This document shows, piece by piece, positions 53,432 through 62,887 of a stretch of DNA of 64,000 nucleotides (position 1 is its first letter; each line of letters begins with the position of its first letter). Source of the stretch: Mesonia sp. (GTDB lineage: Bacteria > Bacteroidota > Bacteroidia > Flavobacteriales > Flavobacteriaceae); NCBI GenBank assembly GCA_012964435.1, contig DTTX01000073.1:31375-95374 (forward strand), in the 5' to 3' direction. The translations under genes and the position numbers were made by a program. The notes under the pieces were generated by a model. The model ran no database searches and was not told the DNA's origin. It was given only the letters and a program-made list of their open reading frames with translations.

Positions 53432-54330
53432 AAGAAAATCTCTTGCGCTAAACGGTAAGTATTGGCATGCGCTTCTACAATATATTTAATTTCTTGAGAA
53501 TAGCCACCGCCCATACTACATTCTACAGGAAGTTGCTGCTCTTTTAGTGTCTGCAACACAAAACGATCGCGCTCTTTACAAGCTTCGATACTTAAACTTA
53601 ATTTGCCTAATTTATCGGTTGCCAATACATCGACACCCGAAAGATAAAACACAAAATCGGGTTTTACTTTTTCTATTAACTGCGGAAGCGTTTCTTTTAA
53701 AGTTTCGAGATAAACCTCATCACTTGTATGGTTCGGCAAACCAATATCTAGATCTGATTTCTCTTTTTTAAACGGATAGTTTTTTTCACCATGCATCGAA
53801 AATGTAAATACCGAATCGTCGCCTTCAAAAATTTCTGCCGTTCCGTTGCCTTGATGCACATCTAGATCGACAATTAATATTTTTTTTGCTAATTTTTGTT
53901 GCTGAAGATATCTTGCTGCAATCGCTTGATCGTTTAGCATACAAAAACCTTCACCTCGATTGGTATACGCGTGGTGCGTACCACCGGCAATATTCATTGC
54001 AATTCCGTATTTCAATGCAAATTCTGCAGCCATGATCGTGCCGCCGGCAATGAGTCGTTCTCTTGCTACTAAGGCTCTAGAAAGCGGAAATCCCGTTCTT
54101 CGAATCTCTTTCTGTGAAAGTTTTAAATTGAGAAAATCGTAATAATAATCGGGATCGTGAACCGCACAAATGTATTTATCGTTGGGCAATGCTGGCTCAA
54201 AAAAATTAGCTTCATCACAAGTACCTTCTAACAATAATTGCTGCGGAAGCAACTCGTACTTTTCCATCGGAAACCGATGCTTTGGCGGCAACGGATATAC
54301 ATAACTGGGATGAAAAGCGATTTTAAGCAT
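53428..54330 (-). CDS. Histone deacetylase-family protein
   Basis: A 300-residue arginase/deacetylase-fold protein. Active-site features: GGTHHAYTNRGEGFCMLND (proton-relay His pair), IVDLDVHQGNGTAEIF (zinc Asp and His), SMHGEKNYPF, and SGVDVLATDKLGKLSLS (zinc Asp). The catalytic set is intact. Bacterial members deacetylate acetoin-utilisation proteins, acetylpolyamines or other small amides; the substrate is not fixed here. It is downstream of metG on the same strand but behind a terminator. Confidence 0.9.
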   Translation of the reverse strand: MLKIAFHPSYVYPLPPKHRFPMEKYELLPQQLLLEGTCDEANFFEPALPNDKYICAVHDPDYYYDFLNLKLSQKEIRRTGFPLSRALVARERLIAGGTIMAAEFALKYGIAMNIAGGTHHAYTNRGEGFCMLNDQAIAARYLQQQKLAKKILIVDLDVHQGNGTAEIFEGDDSVFTFSMHGEKNYPFKKEKSDLDIGLPNHTSDEVYLETLKETLPQLIEKVKPDFVFYLSGVDVLATDKLGKLSLSIEACKERDRFVLQTLKEQQLPVECSMGGGYSQEIKYIVEAHANTYRLAQEIFF

Positions 54331-54337
54331 ATTTAAA

Positions 54338-54365
54338 AAAACCTCATAGAAATCTATGAGGTTTA
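54338..54365 (-). terminator. Terminator of metG
   Basis: AAACCTCATAGA, TT and TCTATGAGGTTT, followed on the minus strand by a run of T, directly after metG. Confidence 0.82.
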
Positions 54366-54376
54366 GTTTTTATAAT

Positions 54377-56437
54377 TTAAGAAATTACAGTTCCACTATT
54401 TACTCCGTTTTCGTCTGGATTTACAAACACTAGTTTACCATCTGCGTTTTCCGTCATTAAGATCATTCCTTCACTTAAGGTCCCGCGAAGCTTAATCGGT
54501 TTTAAGTTAGCGACAACACTAACTTTTTTACCAATAACATCTTCCGGTTTAAAATGTTCTGCAATCCCGGAAACAATGGTTCTTTTATCGATACCGGTAT
54601 CTACTTTTAAGACTAAAAGCTTTTTGGCTTTCGGCATTTTTTCAGCTTCAATAATCGTTCCTACACGAAGGTCGAGTTTAGTAAAATCGTCAAATTCGAT
54701 CAACTCTTTCTGCAGAACAACTTCAGCAATTTCTGTCGCATTTGCCTTTTTGGTTGCTTCTAATTTATCTAATTGTTTCTGAATTTCTTCATCTTCCACT
54801 TTGGCAAATAATAATTCAGCTTTACCGATTTGATGATTTTTCTCTAGCAATACTTTTTCGGTTGAAATATCTTCCCAAGAATAATTTGCTTCATCTAAAT
54901 TCAGCATTTTTTTCAACTTTTCTGAAGTAAATGGTAAAAACGGCTCACTTAAAGTTGCTAAAGCTGAAGCAATCTGAAGCGCGATATACATAACGGTTTC
55001 TGTTCGCTCTTTATCGGTTTTAAAGGTTTTCCAAGGCTCTTCGTCGGCTAAATATTTGTTCCCTAATCGGGCAACATTCATTAACTCGGCTTGTGCTTCT
55101 CTAAAACGGTATTTTTCAATAGAACTGGCAATTACTGTAGGATAAGCTTTTAACTCGGCTAAAGTTTGCTCATCAATATCTGCCAACGCACTTGGGCTTG
55201 GTACTTTTCCATCGTAATATTTATTGGTTAACACCACCACACGGTTAATAAAGTTACCAAAAATGGCTACCAATTCGCTGTTATTTCGTTGCTGAAAGTC
55301 TTTCCAAGTGAAATCGTTGTCTTTCGTTTCCGGAGCATTTGCGGTTAACACATAACGCAACACATCTTCTTTCCCGGGGAAATCTTCTAAATATTCGTGT
55401 AACCAAACTGCCCAGTTTTTAGACGTAGAAAGTTTATTGCCTTCTAAATTTAAAAATTCGTTAGCCGGTACGTTATCAGGCAACACATAATCGCCATGAG
55501 CTTTTAACATTACCGGGAAAATGATACAGTGAAAAACGATGTTGTCTTTCCCAATGAAATGAACCAATTTGGTGTCTTCATCTTTCCAATACGGCTCCCA
55601 ATCTTTTCCTTCACGTTCTGCCCATTGTTTGGTCGCAGAAATATAACCGATTGGTGCATCGAACCAAACGTAAAGCACTTTTCCGTCGCCACCTTCAACA
55701 GGAACAGGAATACCCCAATCTAAATCTCGGGTTACGGCACGTGCACGAAGACCATCATCAATCCACGATTTACATTGACCGTAAACATTCGATTTCCAGT
55801 CTTTTTTATGTTCTTTTAAAATCCATTCTTTTAAGAAAGGCTCATATTGATTTAAAGGTAAAAACCAGTGACGTGTTTCTTTTAAAATTGGAGTCGCTCC
55901 GGTAATTGCCGATTTCGGATTAATTAAATCGGTAGCGTTGTGTGAAGTTCCGCATTTTTCGCATTGATCGCCATAACTTTCTTCAAAACCACATTTAGGG
56001 CAAGTTCCTACCACAAAACGATCGGCTAAAAATTGCTGCGCTTCTTCATCATAAAGTTGCTGAGTTACTTCTTCAATAAACTTATCTTCATCATACAATT
56101 TCTGAAAAAAATCGGATGCAGTTTGATGATGAATTTCTGAAGAGGTACGCGAATAATTATCGAAGGCAATCCCAAAATCTTGAAATGATTTTCTAATGAT
56201 TCCATCATACTTATCTACTACATCTTGCGGAGTTATGCCTTCTTTTTTTGCTTTTATGGTAATGGGCACACCGTGTTCATCACTTCCGCAGACAAAAACT
56301 ACATCTTCCCCACGTTTTCTTAAATATCTAGCATAAATATCTGCCGGCACGTAAACACCCGCTAAATGACCAATATGAATAGGTCCGTTAGTGTAAGGTA
56401 AAGCCGCTGTAATTGTATATCGTTTTGGTGTACTCAT
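54377..56437 (-). CDS. metG: Methionyl-tRNA synthetase with C-terminal tRNA-binding domain
   Basis: The ATG at 56437 gives 686 residues ([19 protein letters not shown]), the usual start; an upstream ATG at 56473 is not favoured. HIGH is at 21-24, a zinc knuckle ([18 protein letters not shown]) near 146, and the second signature reads KLSTSKN near 334 in place of KMSKS, as is frequent in this group. The C-terminal 110 residues ([20 protein letters not shown]) form the Trbp111/EMAP-like tRNA-binding domain, which also dimerises. All parts are complete. Confidence 0.96.
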   Translation of the reverse strand: MSTPKRYTITAALPYTNGPIHIGHLAGVYVPADIYARYLRKRGEDVVFVCGSDEHGVPITIKAKKEGITPQDVVDKYDGIIRKSFQDFGIAFDNYSRTSSEIHHQTASDFFQKLYDEDKFIEEVTQQLYDEEAQQFLADRFVVGTCPKCGFEESYGDQCEKCGTSHNATDLINPKSAITGATPILKETRHWFLPLNQYEPFLKEWILKEHKKDWKSNVYGQCKSWIDDGLRARAVTRDLDWGIPVPVEGGDGKVLYVWFDAPIGYISATKQWAEREGKDWEPYWKDEDTKLVHFIGKDNIVFHCIIFPVMLKAHGDYVLPDNVPANEFLNLEGNKLSTSKNWAVWLHEYLEDFPGKEDVLRYVLTANAPETKDNDFTWKDFQQRNNSELVAIFGNFINRVVVLTNKYYDGKVPSPSALADIDEQTLAELKAYPTVIASSIEKYRFREAQAELMNVARLGNKYLADEEPWKTFKTDKERTETVMYIALQIASALATLSEPFLPFTSEKLKKMLNLDEANYSWEDISTEKVLLEKNHQIGKAELLFAKVEDEEIQKQLDKLEATKKANATEIAEVVLQKELIEFDDFTKLDLRVGTIIEAEKMPKAKKLLVLKVDTGIDKRTIVSGIAEHFKPEDVIGKKVSVVANLKPIKLRGTLSEGMILMTENADGKLVFVNPDENGVNSGTVIS

Positions 56438-56504
56438 TTCTTTAATTTTAAAGGCGTAAAGGTAAGAAACCAAGATTATTTAAAATACTTGTTATTAGGT
56501 ATTT

Positions 56505-56532
56505 TTTGATATTGCAAAAGCGACTACATTTG
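56505..56532 (+). promoter_or_regulatory. Candidate promoter of lipoprotein gene
   Basis: TTTG (56505-56508) and TACATTTG (56525-56532) match both boxes, but the 16-base spacer is shorter than the usual 19-20. Confidence 0.35.
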
Positions 56533-56554
56533 GCAGAAATCTAACAAATCTATT

Positions 56555-57100
56555 ATGAAAAAACATTACTTATTAATTTTATCAATTTTCACAGTTTTCG
56601 CTTTTACTTCTTGTAGTAATGATGATGATTCTAACTCGAACGATTCTAATGCATCTACAGATAGTGTTTTAGAAATTGACGGAGAAAACTTTCAATTAAA
56701 AGCAGGAGTGATAGAAGAGTACGGAGAATCATTTTCTGGAGACGGTTATAATTTTGACATCTCTCTTTTTAACTCTGAAATTAGCTTAGTTAACGGAGAT
56801 TATTTACCTGAAGATGATAATATTACTGGAATTTATTTTGAATTATGGTCTGAAAGCTCTTCAAATTTAAGCTCAGGGACTTATACTCAAGATTATTCTG
56901 AAAATCCATTTACTTACACTTATGGCGATGTTGTGATTGAATATAATATGGATACTGAACAAGCAAGTTATTTAGAAATAGTATCTGGAGATGTAATCAT
57001 TTCTCGCAATGGAAGTAATTATGAAATTAACTTTGATGGAACGGCTAGTAATGGAAGCGAGATCTCATTATACTACAAAGGCACTTTAATGACATATTAA
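56555..57100 (+). CDS. Lipoprotein of unknown function
   Basis: A 181-residue lipoprotein (lipid Cys20-21 in AFTSCSNDDD) with an Asn/Asp/Ser-rich linker and a mature beta-rich domain (DNITGIYFELWSESSSNLSSGTY, GDVIISRNGSNYEINFDGTA). The acidic post-lipid residues fit surface export in Bacteroidota. No family recognised. Possible promoter upstream and terminator downstream indicate a single-gene unit. Confidence 0.75.
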   Translation: MKKHYLLILSIFTVFAFTSCSNDDDSNSNDSNASTDSVLEIDGENFQLKAGVIEEYGESFSGDGYNFDISLFNSEISLVNGDYLPEDDNITGIYFELWSESSSNLSSGTYTQDYSENPFTYTYGDVVIEYNMDTEQASYLEIVSGDVIISRNGSNYEINFDGTASNGSEISLYYKGTLMTY

Positions 57101-57125
57101 GAAAAAATAGATCTCACTAGAATCC

Positions 57126-57157
57126 AACGGAAGACAATGAGTCTTCCGTTTTTTATT
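57126..57157 (+). terminator. Terminator of lipoprotein gene
   Basis: AACGGAAGAC, AATGA and GTCTTCCGTT form a hairpin followed by T-rich sequence, 26 bases after the stop. Confidence 0.82.
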
Positions 57158-57186
57158 TATTTTTATGAAATAAATATTACGCCTTT

Positions 57187-58089
57187 ATGAATCTTCCTGA
57201 TTATCTATCTAAAAGCGATAAAATTGCCATAGTCGCAACAGCAAGAAAAGCGAGTAAAGAAGATCTCAAACCCGCAATTGAGTTATTAAAAAAATGGGAA
57301 CTTCAACCTGTGATTGGTTCAAGTATTGGTTTGGAAGATCATCAATTTGCAGGAAGTGACGAACAACGAGCAAAAGATCTTCAACAACAATTAAACGATC
57401 CTGAAATTAAAGCGATTTGGTGTGCAAAGGGTGGCTACGGAACGGTGAGAATTTTAGATCTCATCGATTTTTCAGTATTTAAGAAAAATCCGAAATGGAT
57501 TATTGGCTATAGCGATGTAACAGCCTTGCATTCGCATATAAATAATTTCAGCATTGCCAGCCTTCACGCACAAATGTGTTTAGGCGTAGAAACTAAATCT
57601 GAAGCCAGTCGAGAAACCTTAAAAAAAATTCTTTTTGGAAAAGAACTGAATTATCAATTTCCTTCTTCTAAGTTGAATAAAAAAGGAATTGCTGAAGGCG
57701 AATTGGTAGGCGGAAATTTATCGGTGCTCTATTCGCTCTGCGGAAGTAATTCCGCTATAAATACGCAGGGGAAAATTTTATTTCTTGAAGATCTAGACGA
57801 ATACCTTTACCATATTGACCGAATGATGCAAAACCTAAAACGCAACGGAATGTTAGAACATCTAGCCGGATTTGTAGTTGGCGGAATGAGCGAGATGAAC
57901 GACAATCCAATTCCGTTTGGAAAAACTGCGGAAGAAATTATTGCAGAAAGCGTTGCTGAATATGATTATCCGATCGCGTTTAATTTTCCGACAGGGCATC
58001 TCGAAGACAATCAAGCCTTGGTTCTTGGGAAAAAAGTAAAGCTGGAAGTTATAAAAACCGGCTCTCTGTTGAGTTACCTTGAAGAATAA
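57187..58089 (+). CDS. LD-carboxypeptidase (S66, LdcA/MccF family)
   Basis: A 300-residue S66 peptidase. The oxyanion region is AKGGYGTVRIL (about 80-90), the nucleophile S109 lies in IGYSDVTALH, a Glu is in FLEDLDEYLYHIDRMM and the His in FPTGHLEDNQAL. LdcA removes the terminal D-alanine from murein tetrapeptides during recycling; MccF members detoxify microcin C. No signal peptide, so a cytoplasmic recycling role is likely. It is upstream of yraN, separated by repeat remnants. Confidence 0.9.
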   Translation: MNLPDYLSKSDKIAIVATARKASKEDLKPAIELLKKWELQPVIGSSIGLEDHQFAGSDEQRAKDLQQQLNDPEIKAIWCAKGGYGTVRILDLIDFSVFKKNPKWIIGYSDVTALHSHINNFSIASLHAQMCLGVETKSEASRETLKKILFGKELNYQFPSSKLNKKGIAEGELVGGNLSVLYSLCGSNSAINTQGKILFLEDLDEYLYHIDRMMQNLKRNGMLEHLAGFVVGGMSEMNDNPIPFGKTAEEIIAESVAEYDYPIAFNFPTGHLEDNQALVLGKKVKLEVIKTGSLLSYLEE

Positions 58090-58122
58090 TCAATTTAATT
58101 TGACTATATTTATACATAATCC

Positions 58123-58152
58123 CGTCATGCTGAACTTGTTTCAGTATTACAT
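58123..58152. repeat. REP-like half unit
   Basis: CGTCATGCTGAACTTGTTTC and the following bases match 19058-19087 at most positions, so this is a second copy of one arm of that palindromic element. Confidence 0.6.
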
Positions 58153-58202
58153 ATAATTAAAATCCTGCTTGGTGACAACAATTCGATATTAACACCAAAA
58201 GA

Positions 58203-58220
58203 TTCCTGCCTTCGCAGGAA
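58203..58220. repeat. Perfect hairpin just upstream of yraN
   Basis: TTCCTGC, CTTC and GCAGGAA form a hairpin ending six bases before the yraN ATG. It looks like another repeat-element remnant and could affect ribosome access. Confidence 0.6.
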
Positions 58221-58226
58221 ATAGCT

Positions 58227-58586
58227 ATGGCACAACACAATGAACTTGGTAAAAAAGGTGAGCAGCTTGCGGTAGATTTTCTTCAGCAAAAAGGCTATAC
58301 TATTTTAGAGCGCAACTATCGTTTTCAAAAAGCTGAAGTCGATATTATCATTCAAAAGGAAGACTTAATTTGCGCTGTTGAAGTGAAAACACGAAGCACT
58401 CCGGAATTTGGAAATCCGCAAGATTTTGTAAAACCAAAGCAGATTCAGCAATTGGTAAAAGCGATGGATTTTTACATTGCTGAAAATGATCTTGATGTTG
58501 AATTACGTTTTGATATTGTAGCGATTATCAAAAACAAGCTCGGCACCCAAATTGAACATTTAGAAGACGCTTTTCTTTATTTTTGA
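58227..58586 (+). CDS. YraN family nuclease-like protein
   Basis: A 119-residue UPF0102/YraN protein. The motif block GEQLAVDFLQQKGYTILERNYR, then KAEVDIIIQKEDLICAVEVKTR, shows the Asp and Glu-x-Lys of the PD-(D/E)xK nuclease fold. The family is linked to DNA processing and replication/transformation, without a settled role. Its start follows a hairpin with almost no space, and the upstream 137-base gap contains repeat remnants, so a separate promoter is not obvious. Confidence 0.9.
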   Translation: MAQHNELGKKGEQLAVDFLQQKGYTILERNYRFQKAEVDIIIQKEDLICAVEVKTRSTPEFGNPQDFVKPKQIQQLVKAMDFYIAENDLDVELRFDIVAIIKNKLGTQIEHLEDAFLYF

Positions 58587-58722
58587 AAAAGTTTCAATTA
58601 AGCAATTCTAAATTCAACTTACAGATAGCTCTAAGTAGAAAACGTTTATAATTTTAGAATTTGACTTTAAAAATAAATGAATGTATATTGAAAGATATTA
58701 TTCATTTAAAACAATCATCATT

Positions 58723-59370
58723 ATGAAACTAAAACTACTTGTCTTTTTCATTTTTTCACTTTTATCTATAAATACGTTTTCACAAAACATAAACTCCAAT
58801 CCGTTTTGGAAAGGTGAAATAACTTTAACAGATGGAACCATAAAGAAAGGACTTGTACAGGTCCCGAATAATCCTGCTCAATCTAAAGTGACAATAAAAT
58901 CTTCTGACGGAAAAAAGAATCGTATAAAAAAGAAAGATATTAAACTCGTAAAAGTTTTTTCTGAATCAGGTAAAATTTATGAATTTGAACCCATTAAAGT
59001 TGTACTGACGATTAAAGGGAATGCGTCTCTAGGCAAATATTTATTATTAATTTCTAATAAAAATGATTATGCTAAAATCTATTTAAGTTATGGTGCTTAT
59101 CGTATAAATAAAAATGGAGAGCTTTATATGCTGTATAGATATATGGTAGGAAGAGATTTTCCGACATTGGAATATTATATCAAAAAAAGAAATGCCGAGA
59201 AAGGGAGATTATTACACGCTACAAACCTAACCCGAGGCTTTAAAAAAAGTGCAAATGCTTATTTTAAAGAGGCTCCTGCTTTACTCCAAAAAATTAACAA
59301 CAATGAATTAAAATTTAAAGACATAGATAAAATTGCTAAGATCTACATAGATACTACCAAAGAATTATAA
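58723..59370 (+). CDS. Exported protein of unknown function
   Basis: The ATG at 58723 gives 215 residues with a good signal peptide (MKLKLLVFFIFSLLSINTFSQ-like); an ATG 14 codons earlier would spoil it. The mature part has a basic beta-rich section (KGEITLTDGTIKKGLVQVPN, then VTIKSSDGKKNRIKKKDIK) recalling DUF4369-like or SH3-like domains, and a helical tail. No family is certain. A bidirectional hairpin follows. Confidence 0.7.
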   Translation: MKLKLLVFFIFSLLSINTFSQNINSNPFWKGEITLTDGTIKKGLVQVPNNPAQSKVTIKSSDGKKNRIKKKDIKLVKVFSESGKIYEFEPIKVVLTIKGNASLGKYLLLISNKNDYAKIYLSYGAYRINKNGELYMLYRYMVGRDFPTLEYYIKKRNAEKGRLLHATNLTRGFKKSANAYFKEAPALLQKINNNELKFKDIDKIAKIYIDTTKEL

Positions 59371-59377
59371 AAATTAA

Positions 59378-59410
59378 AAACCTCACAGGTTTTGGAAACC
59401 TGTGAGGTTT
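59378..59410. terminator. Bidirectional hairpin terminator
   Basis: AAACCTCACAGGTT, TTGG and AAACCTGTGAGGTTT form a strong hairpin between the exported-protein gene (+) and mfd (-). Confidence 0.85.
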
Positions 59411-59432
59411 GATTATTATTTTCAATAGAAAC

Positions 59433-62400
59433 CTAAGCTTCCGCCTCAGCGGTTTTCTTCCTAAAATCTAAAGGCTGTAAAGCTTTTAAAGCTTTTTCGA
59501 TCGAATTAATTCTTTCAAAAGTCAGCAATAATCGTAAACCGTTTCTGGTTTTCTTTTCTTTCATCTTGCAGGCATTAGGATGCGTTTGCACGTATTGCAA
59601 GACTTTGGTAAACGTATTGGTTTGGTAGAAACTCGATTGCTGATCGGCAATAAAATAACCAATCAGTTTATTTTGTTTCATAATGATCTTTTCGAGTCCA
59701 ATTTTCGAAGCGATCCATTTTATACGAACGCTATTTAACAAATCAACCGCCGGAACCGGTAATTCTCCAAAACGATCGACTAGTTCAGCTTCATATTTCT
59801 CTAATTCTTCTTCGGTTTTCAGCTCGTTCAGCTTGGTATATAAATTCAGTCGTTCTGCGATATTATTGATATAATCATCTGGGAACAGGATTTCAAAATC
59901 GGTATCGATCTGCGTTTCTTTTACGTAATCTTTTTCTTCAGCATTTTCCTGATCGGCATACAAGTCTTTAAACTCATTTTCTTTCAGCTCTTCGATGGCT
60001 TCATTCAGGATTTTCTGATAAGTATCAAACCCAATTTCGTTAATAAATCCGCTTTGTTCACCACCTAAAAGATCTCCCGCACCACGAATTTCCAAATCTT
60101 TCATCGCGATATTGAATCCGCTTCCAAGGTCTGAGAACTGCTCCAGTGCCGTCATCCGTTTACGAGCTTCTTCGGTCATTGCCGAATATGGCGGCGTGAT
60201 AAAATAACAGAACGCCTTTTTGTTGCTTCGCCCTACCCGACCGCGCATTTGATGCAGATCTGAAAGTCCGAAATTATTCGCATTATTAATAAAGATCGTG
60301 TTTGCATTGGTGACATCTAATCCACTTTCAATAATTGTAGTTGAAACCAAAACGTCAAATTCCCCATTAATAAAACTCAGCATTAATTTCTCCAGTTTCT
60401 TCCCATCCATCTGTCCGTGACCAATGCCCACTTTCGCATCGGGAACCAAACGCTGAATCATCCCGGCAACTTCTTTAATATTTTCGATTCGGTTATGAAT
60501 AAAAAACACCTGCCCACCACGCTGAATTTCATACAACACCGCATCCCGAATAGTTTCTTCGGAAAAACGAATCACGTTCGACTCGATCGGATAACGGTTT
60601 GGCGGAGGTGTCGTAATCGTCGATAAATCTCGCGCTGCCATCAAACTAAACTGAAGCGTACGCGGGATTGGCGTTGCCGTCAAGGTTAATGTATCGACAT
60701 TTTCTTTGATGGTTTTTAGCTTATCTTTTACCGCTACTCCAAACTTCTGTTCTTCATCAACAATTAGCAATCCAAGATCCTTAAATTTAACCGACTTGTT
60801 TACCAACTGATGCGTCCCAATGATAATATCTACCGTTCCTTTTTCAAGATCAGCAAGGGTTTCCCGGCGCTCTTTTGCAGTTCTAAATCTGTTTAGATAA
60901 TCAACCGTTACCGGCAAATCTTTTAAACGCTCCGAAAAAGTTTGATGATGCTGAAAAGCTAAAATCGTAGTTGGCACTAAAACTGCTACCTGTTTGCCGT
61001 TATCTACCGCTTTAAAAGCTGCACGAATCGCAACTTCTGTCTTTCCGAAGCCAACATCCCCACAAACCAAACGATCCATTGGGCGTTCGTTTTCCATATC
61101 TTTTTTAACCGCTTCGGTCGCGGTGCTTTGATCTGGCGTGTCTTCATAGATAAATGAAGCTTCCAGTTCGTGCTGCAAATACGAATCGGGACCGTAAGCA
61201 AAACCTTTCTGCAAACGGCGTTTTGCGTATAATTCAATTAAATTATAAGCAATATGTTTAACGCGGGCTTTGGTCTTTTTCTTCAGGTTTTTCCAGGCAT
61301 TGCTACCCAGTTTAAAGATCTTCGGCTCTTTACCGTCTTTTCCGTTATATTTTGAAATTTTATGCAGCGAGTGAATACTTAAATATAAAATATCACGCTC
61401 GCCATAAATCAATTTTATCGCTTCCTGCTTTTTGCCTTCTACATCTATTTTTTGCAGTCCGCCAAACTTTCCAATCCCGTGGTCGATATGGGTTACATAA
61501 TCGCCAACCGTAAGATTGGTCAATTCTTTCAGCGTTATCGCCTGCTTTTTCGCATAGCCATTTTTTAAGCTGAATTTATGGTACCGTTCAAAGATCTGAT
61601 GATCTGTATAACAAACATTTTTCGCCTGCTCATCAATAAATCCCTGAAAAAGCGAAAGCACCACCGTCTTGTATTTTACCTCTTTCTCCTGATCTTTAAA
61701 AATATCGTGGAAACGCTTCGCCTGCTGCTCACTTCCGCAGAAAATATAATTGGAATAACCTTTTTCCTGATTTTCGATTAAATTATTGATCAATAAATCG
61801 AACTGCTTATTGAAAGATGGTTGCGGAGTCACAAAAAATACGATCTCCTTCTTCGGTTTTAAGTATGCCTGATTGCTTAATTCGGCTACCGAAAAGTCAA
61901 GGAGTTGTTTTTTGATTAATTCTGAAGTACAAAAAAGTTCTTTAGGCTCACTTTGTTTAATTTCTCCTGAAATTTTTTCGAAGGCTTCTTCTGCTTTACT
62001 GAAGAGTTTATCGATCTGCGCGGTAAAAAGGTCGAGATTTTTAACGAATATCAGCGTATTATCCGCGACATATTTTAAGAAACTCTCCCGAACCTCATCG
62101 AGTTTTTTATTCTCGACATTCGGCATTATCGAAATCTTATTCACCTTATCGGTAGACAATTGCGACTCTACATCGAAACTTCGAATACTATCTACTTCAT
62201 CCCCGAAAAATTCGATTCGGTAGGGTTCGTCATTACTGAATGAAAATACATCGATAATCCCACCACGCACTGAAAATTCACCCGGTTCTGTAACAAAATC
62301 AACCCTTTTGAATTTGTATTCGAACAAAACTTCGTTTACAAAATCTATCGAAAGTTCGTCATTCACCTTGATCTTAAGTGTACTTTTGTCGAGTTCCTTT

Positions 62401-62813
62401 CGAGTGACAACCTTTTCAAAAAGCGCATCGGGATAAGTTACGATCACCGCCGGTTTTTTACGAGAATTAATTCGGTTTAAAACTTCGGCACGTAAAAGCA
62501 CATTTGCATTATCGGTTTCTTCAATCTGGTAAGGCCTGCGATAACTGCCGGGATAGAACAACACATTGTCCTCGCCAACTAACTGCTCGAGGTCATTTAA
62601 GTGATAAGCAGCTTCTTCCTTATCGTTTAAAACCATCAAAAATGGGCGCTTGGCGTCTTTAAAAGCATTGGCCACTATAAAAGAAAGTGACGAACCAACA
62701 AGGCCTTTTAGATGAATTTTATCGTTATTTTTTTCAGAAACGGCAATAGCGTCCCGCAATTCCTGCTGTTGCGGGGATTGTGCAAAACTTTGGGCGATTG
62801 TAGATGTACTCAT
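59433..62813 (-). CDS. mfd: Mfd, transcription-repair coupling factor
   Basis: A complete 1126-residue Mfd. It removes RNA polymerase stalled at lesions and recruits UvrA. The UvrB-like N-terminal modules (FYPGSYRRPYQIEETDNANVL and GEFSVRGGIIDVFSF) are followed by the CarD-like polymerase-interacting domain (LTVGDYVTHIDHGIGKFGGL). The helicase motor has Walker A GDVGFGKTEVA (about 582-592), the DEEQ box (about 688), TATPIPRTLQFS and GRVGRSN. The C-terminal TRCF domain (ELPVPAVDLLNSVRIK) is present. It is downstream of the AT-rich SMC-like gene and on the same strand, 74 bases away. Confidence 0.97.
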   Translation of the reverse strand: MSTSTIAQSFAQSPQQQELRDAIAVSEKNNDKIHLKGLVGSSLSFIVANAFKDAKRPFLMVLNDKEEAAYHLNDLEQLVGEDNVLFYPGSYRRPYQIEETDNANVLLRAEVLNRINSRKKPAVIVTYPDALFEKVVTRKELDKSTLKIKVNDELSIDFVNEVLFEYKFKRVDFVTEPGEFSVRGGIIDVFSFSNDEPYRIEFFGDEVDSIRSFDVESQLSTDKVNKISIMPNVENKKLDEVRESFLKYVADNTLIFVKNLDLFTAQIDKLFSKAEEAFEKISGEIKQSEPKELFCTSELIKKQLLDFSVAELSNQAYLKPKKEIVFFVTPQPSFNKQFDLLINNLIENQEKGYSNYIFCGSEQQAKRFHDIFKDQEKEVKYKTVVLSLFQGFIDEQAKNVCYTDHQIFERYHKFSLKNGYAKKQAITLKELTNLTVGDYVTHIDHGIGKFGGLQKIDVEGKKQEAIKLIYGERDILYLSIHSLHKISKYNGKDGKEPKIFKLGSNAWKNLKKKTKARVKHIAYNLIELYAKRRLQKGFAYGPDSYLQHELEASFIYEDTPDQSTATEAVKKDMENERPMDRLVCGDVGFGKTEVAIRAAFKAVDNGKQVAVLVPTTILAFQHHQTFSERLKDLPVTVDYLNRFRTAKERRETLADLEKGTVDIIIGTHQLVNKSVKFKDLGLLIVDEEQKFGVAVKDKLKTIKENVDTLTLTATPIPRTLQFSLMAARDLSTITTPPPNRYPIESNVIRFSEETIRDAVLYEIQRGGQVFFIHNRIENIKEVAGMIQRLVPDAKVGIGHGQMDGKKLEKLMLSFINGEFDVLVSTTIIESGLDVTNANTIFINNANNFGLSDLHQMRGRVGRSNKKAFCYFITPPYSAMTEEARKRMTALEQFSDLGSGFNIAMKDLEIRGAGDLLGGEQSGFINEIGFDTYQKILNEAIEELKENEFKDLYADQENAEEKDYVKETQIDTDFEILFPDDYINNIAERLNLYTKLNELKTEEELEKYEAELVDRFGELPVPAVDLLNSVRIKWIASKIGLEKIIMKQNKLIGYFIADQQSSFYQTNTFTKVLQYVQTHPNACKMKEKKTRNGLRLLLTFERINSIEKALKALQPLDFRKKTAEAEA

Positions 62814-62887
62814 TGCTGCAAAGATAATTGCTGTGTAGAGTAACTACAATAGTCTTAGGATTTTTTAACGATATAAAAATATTAATT

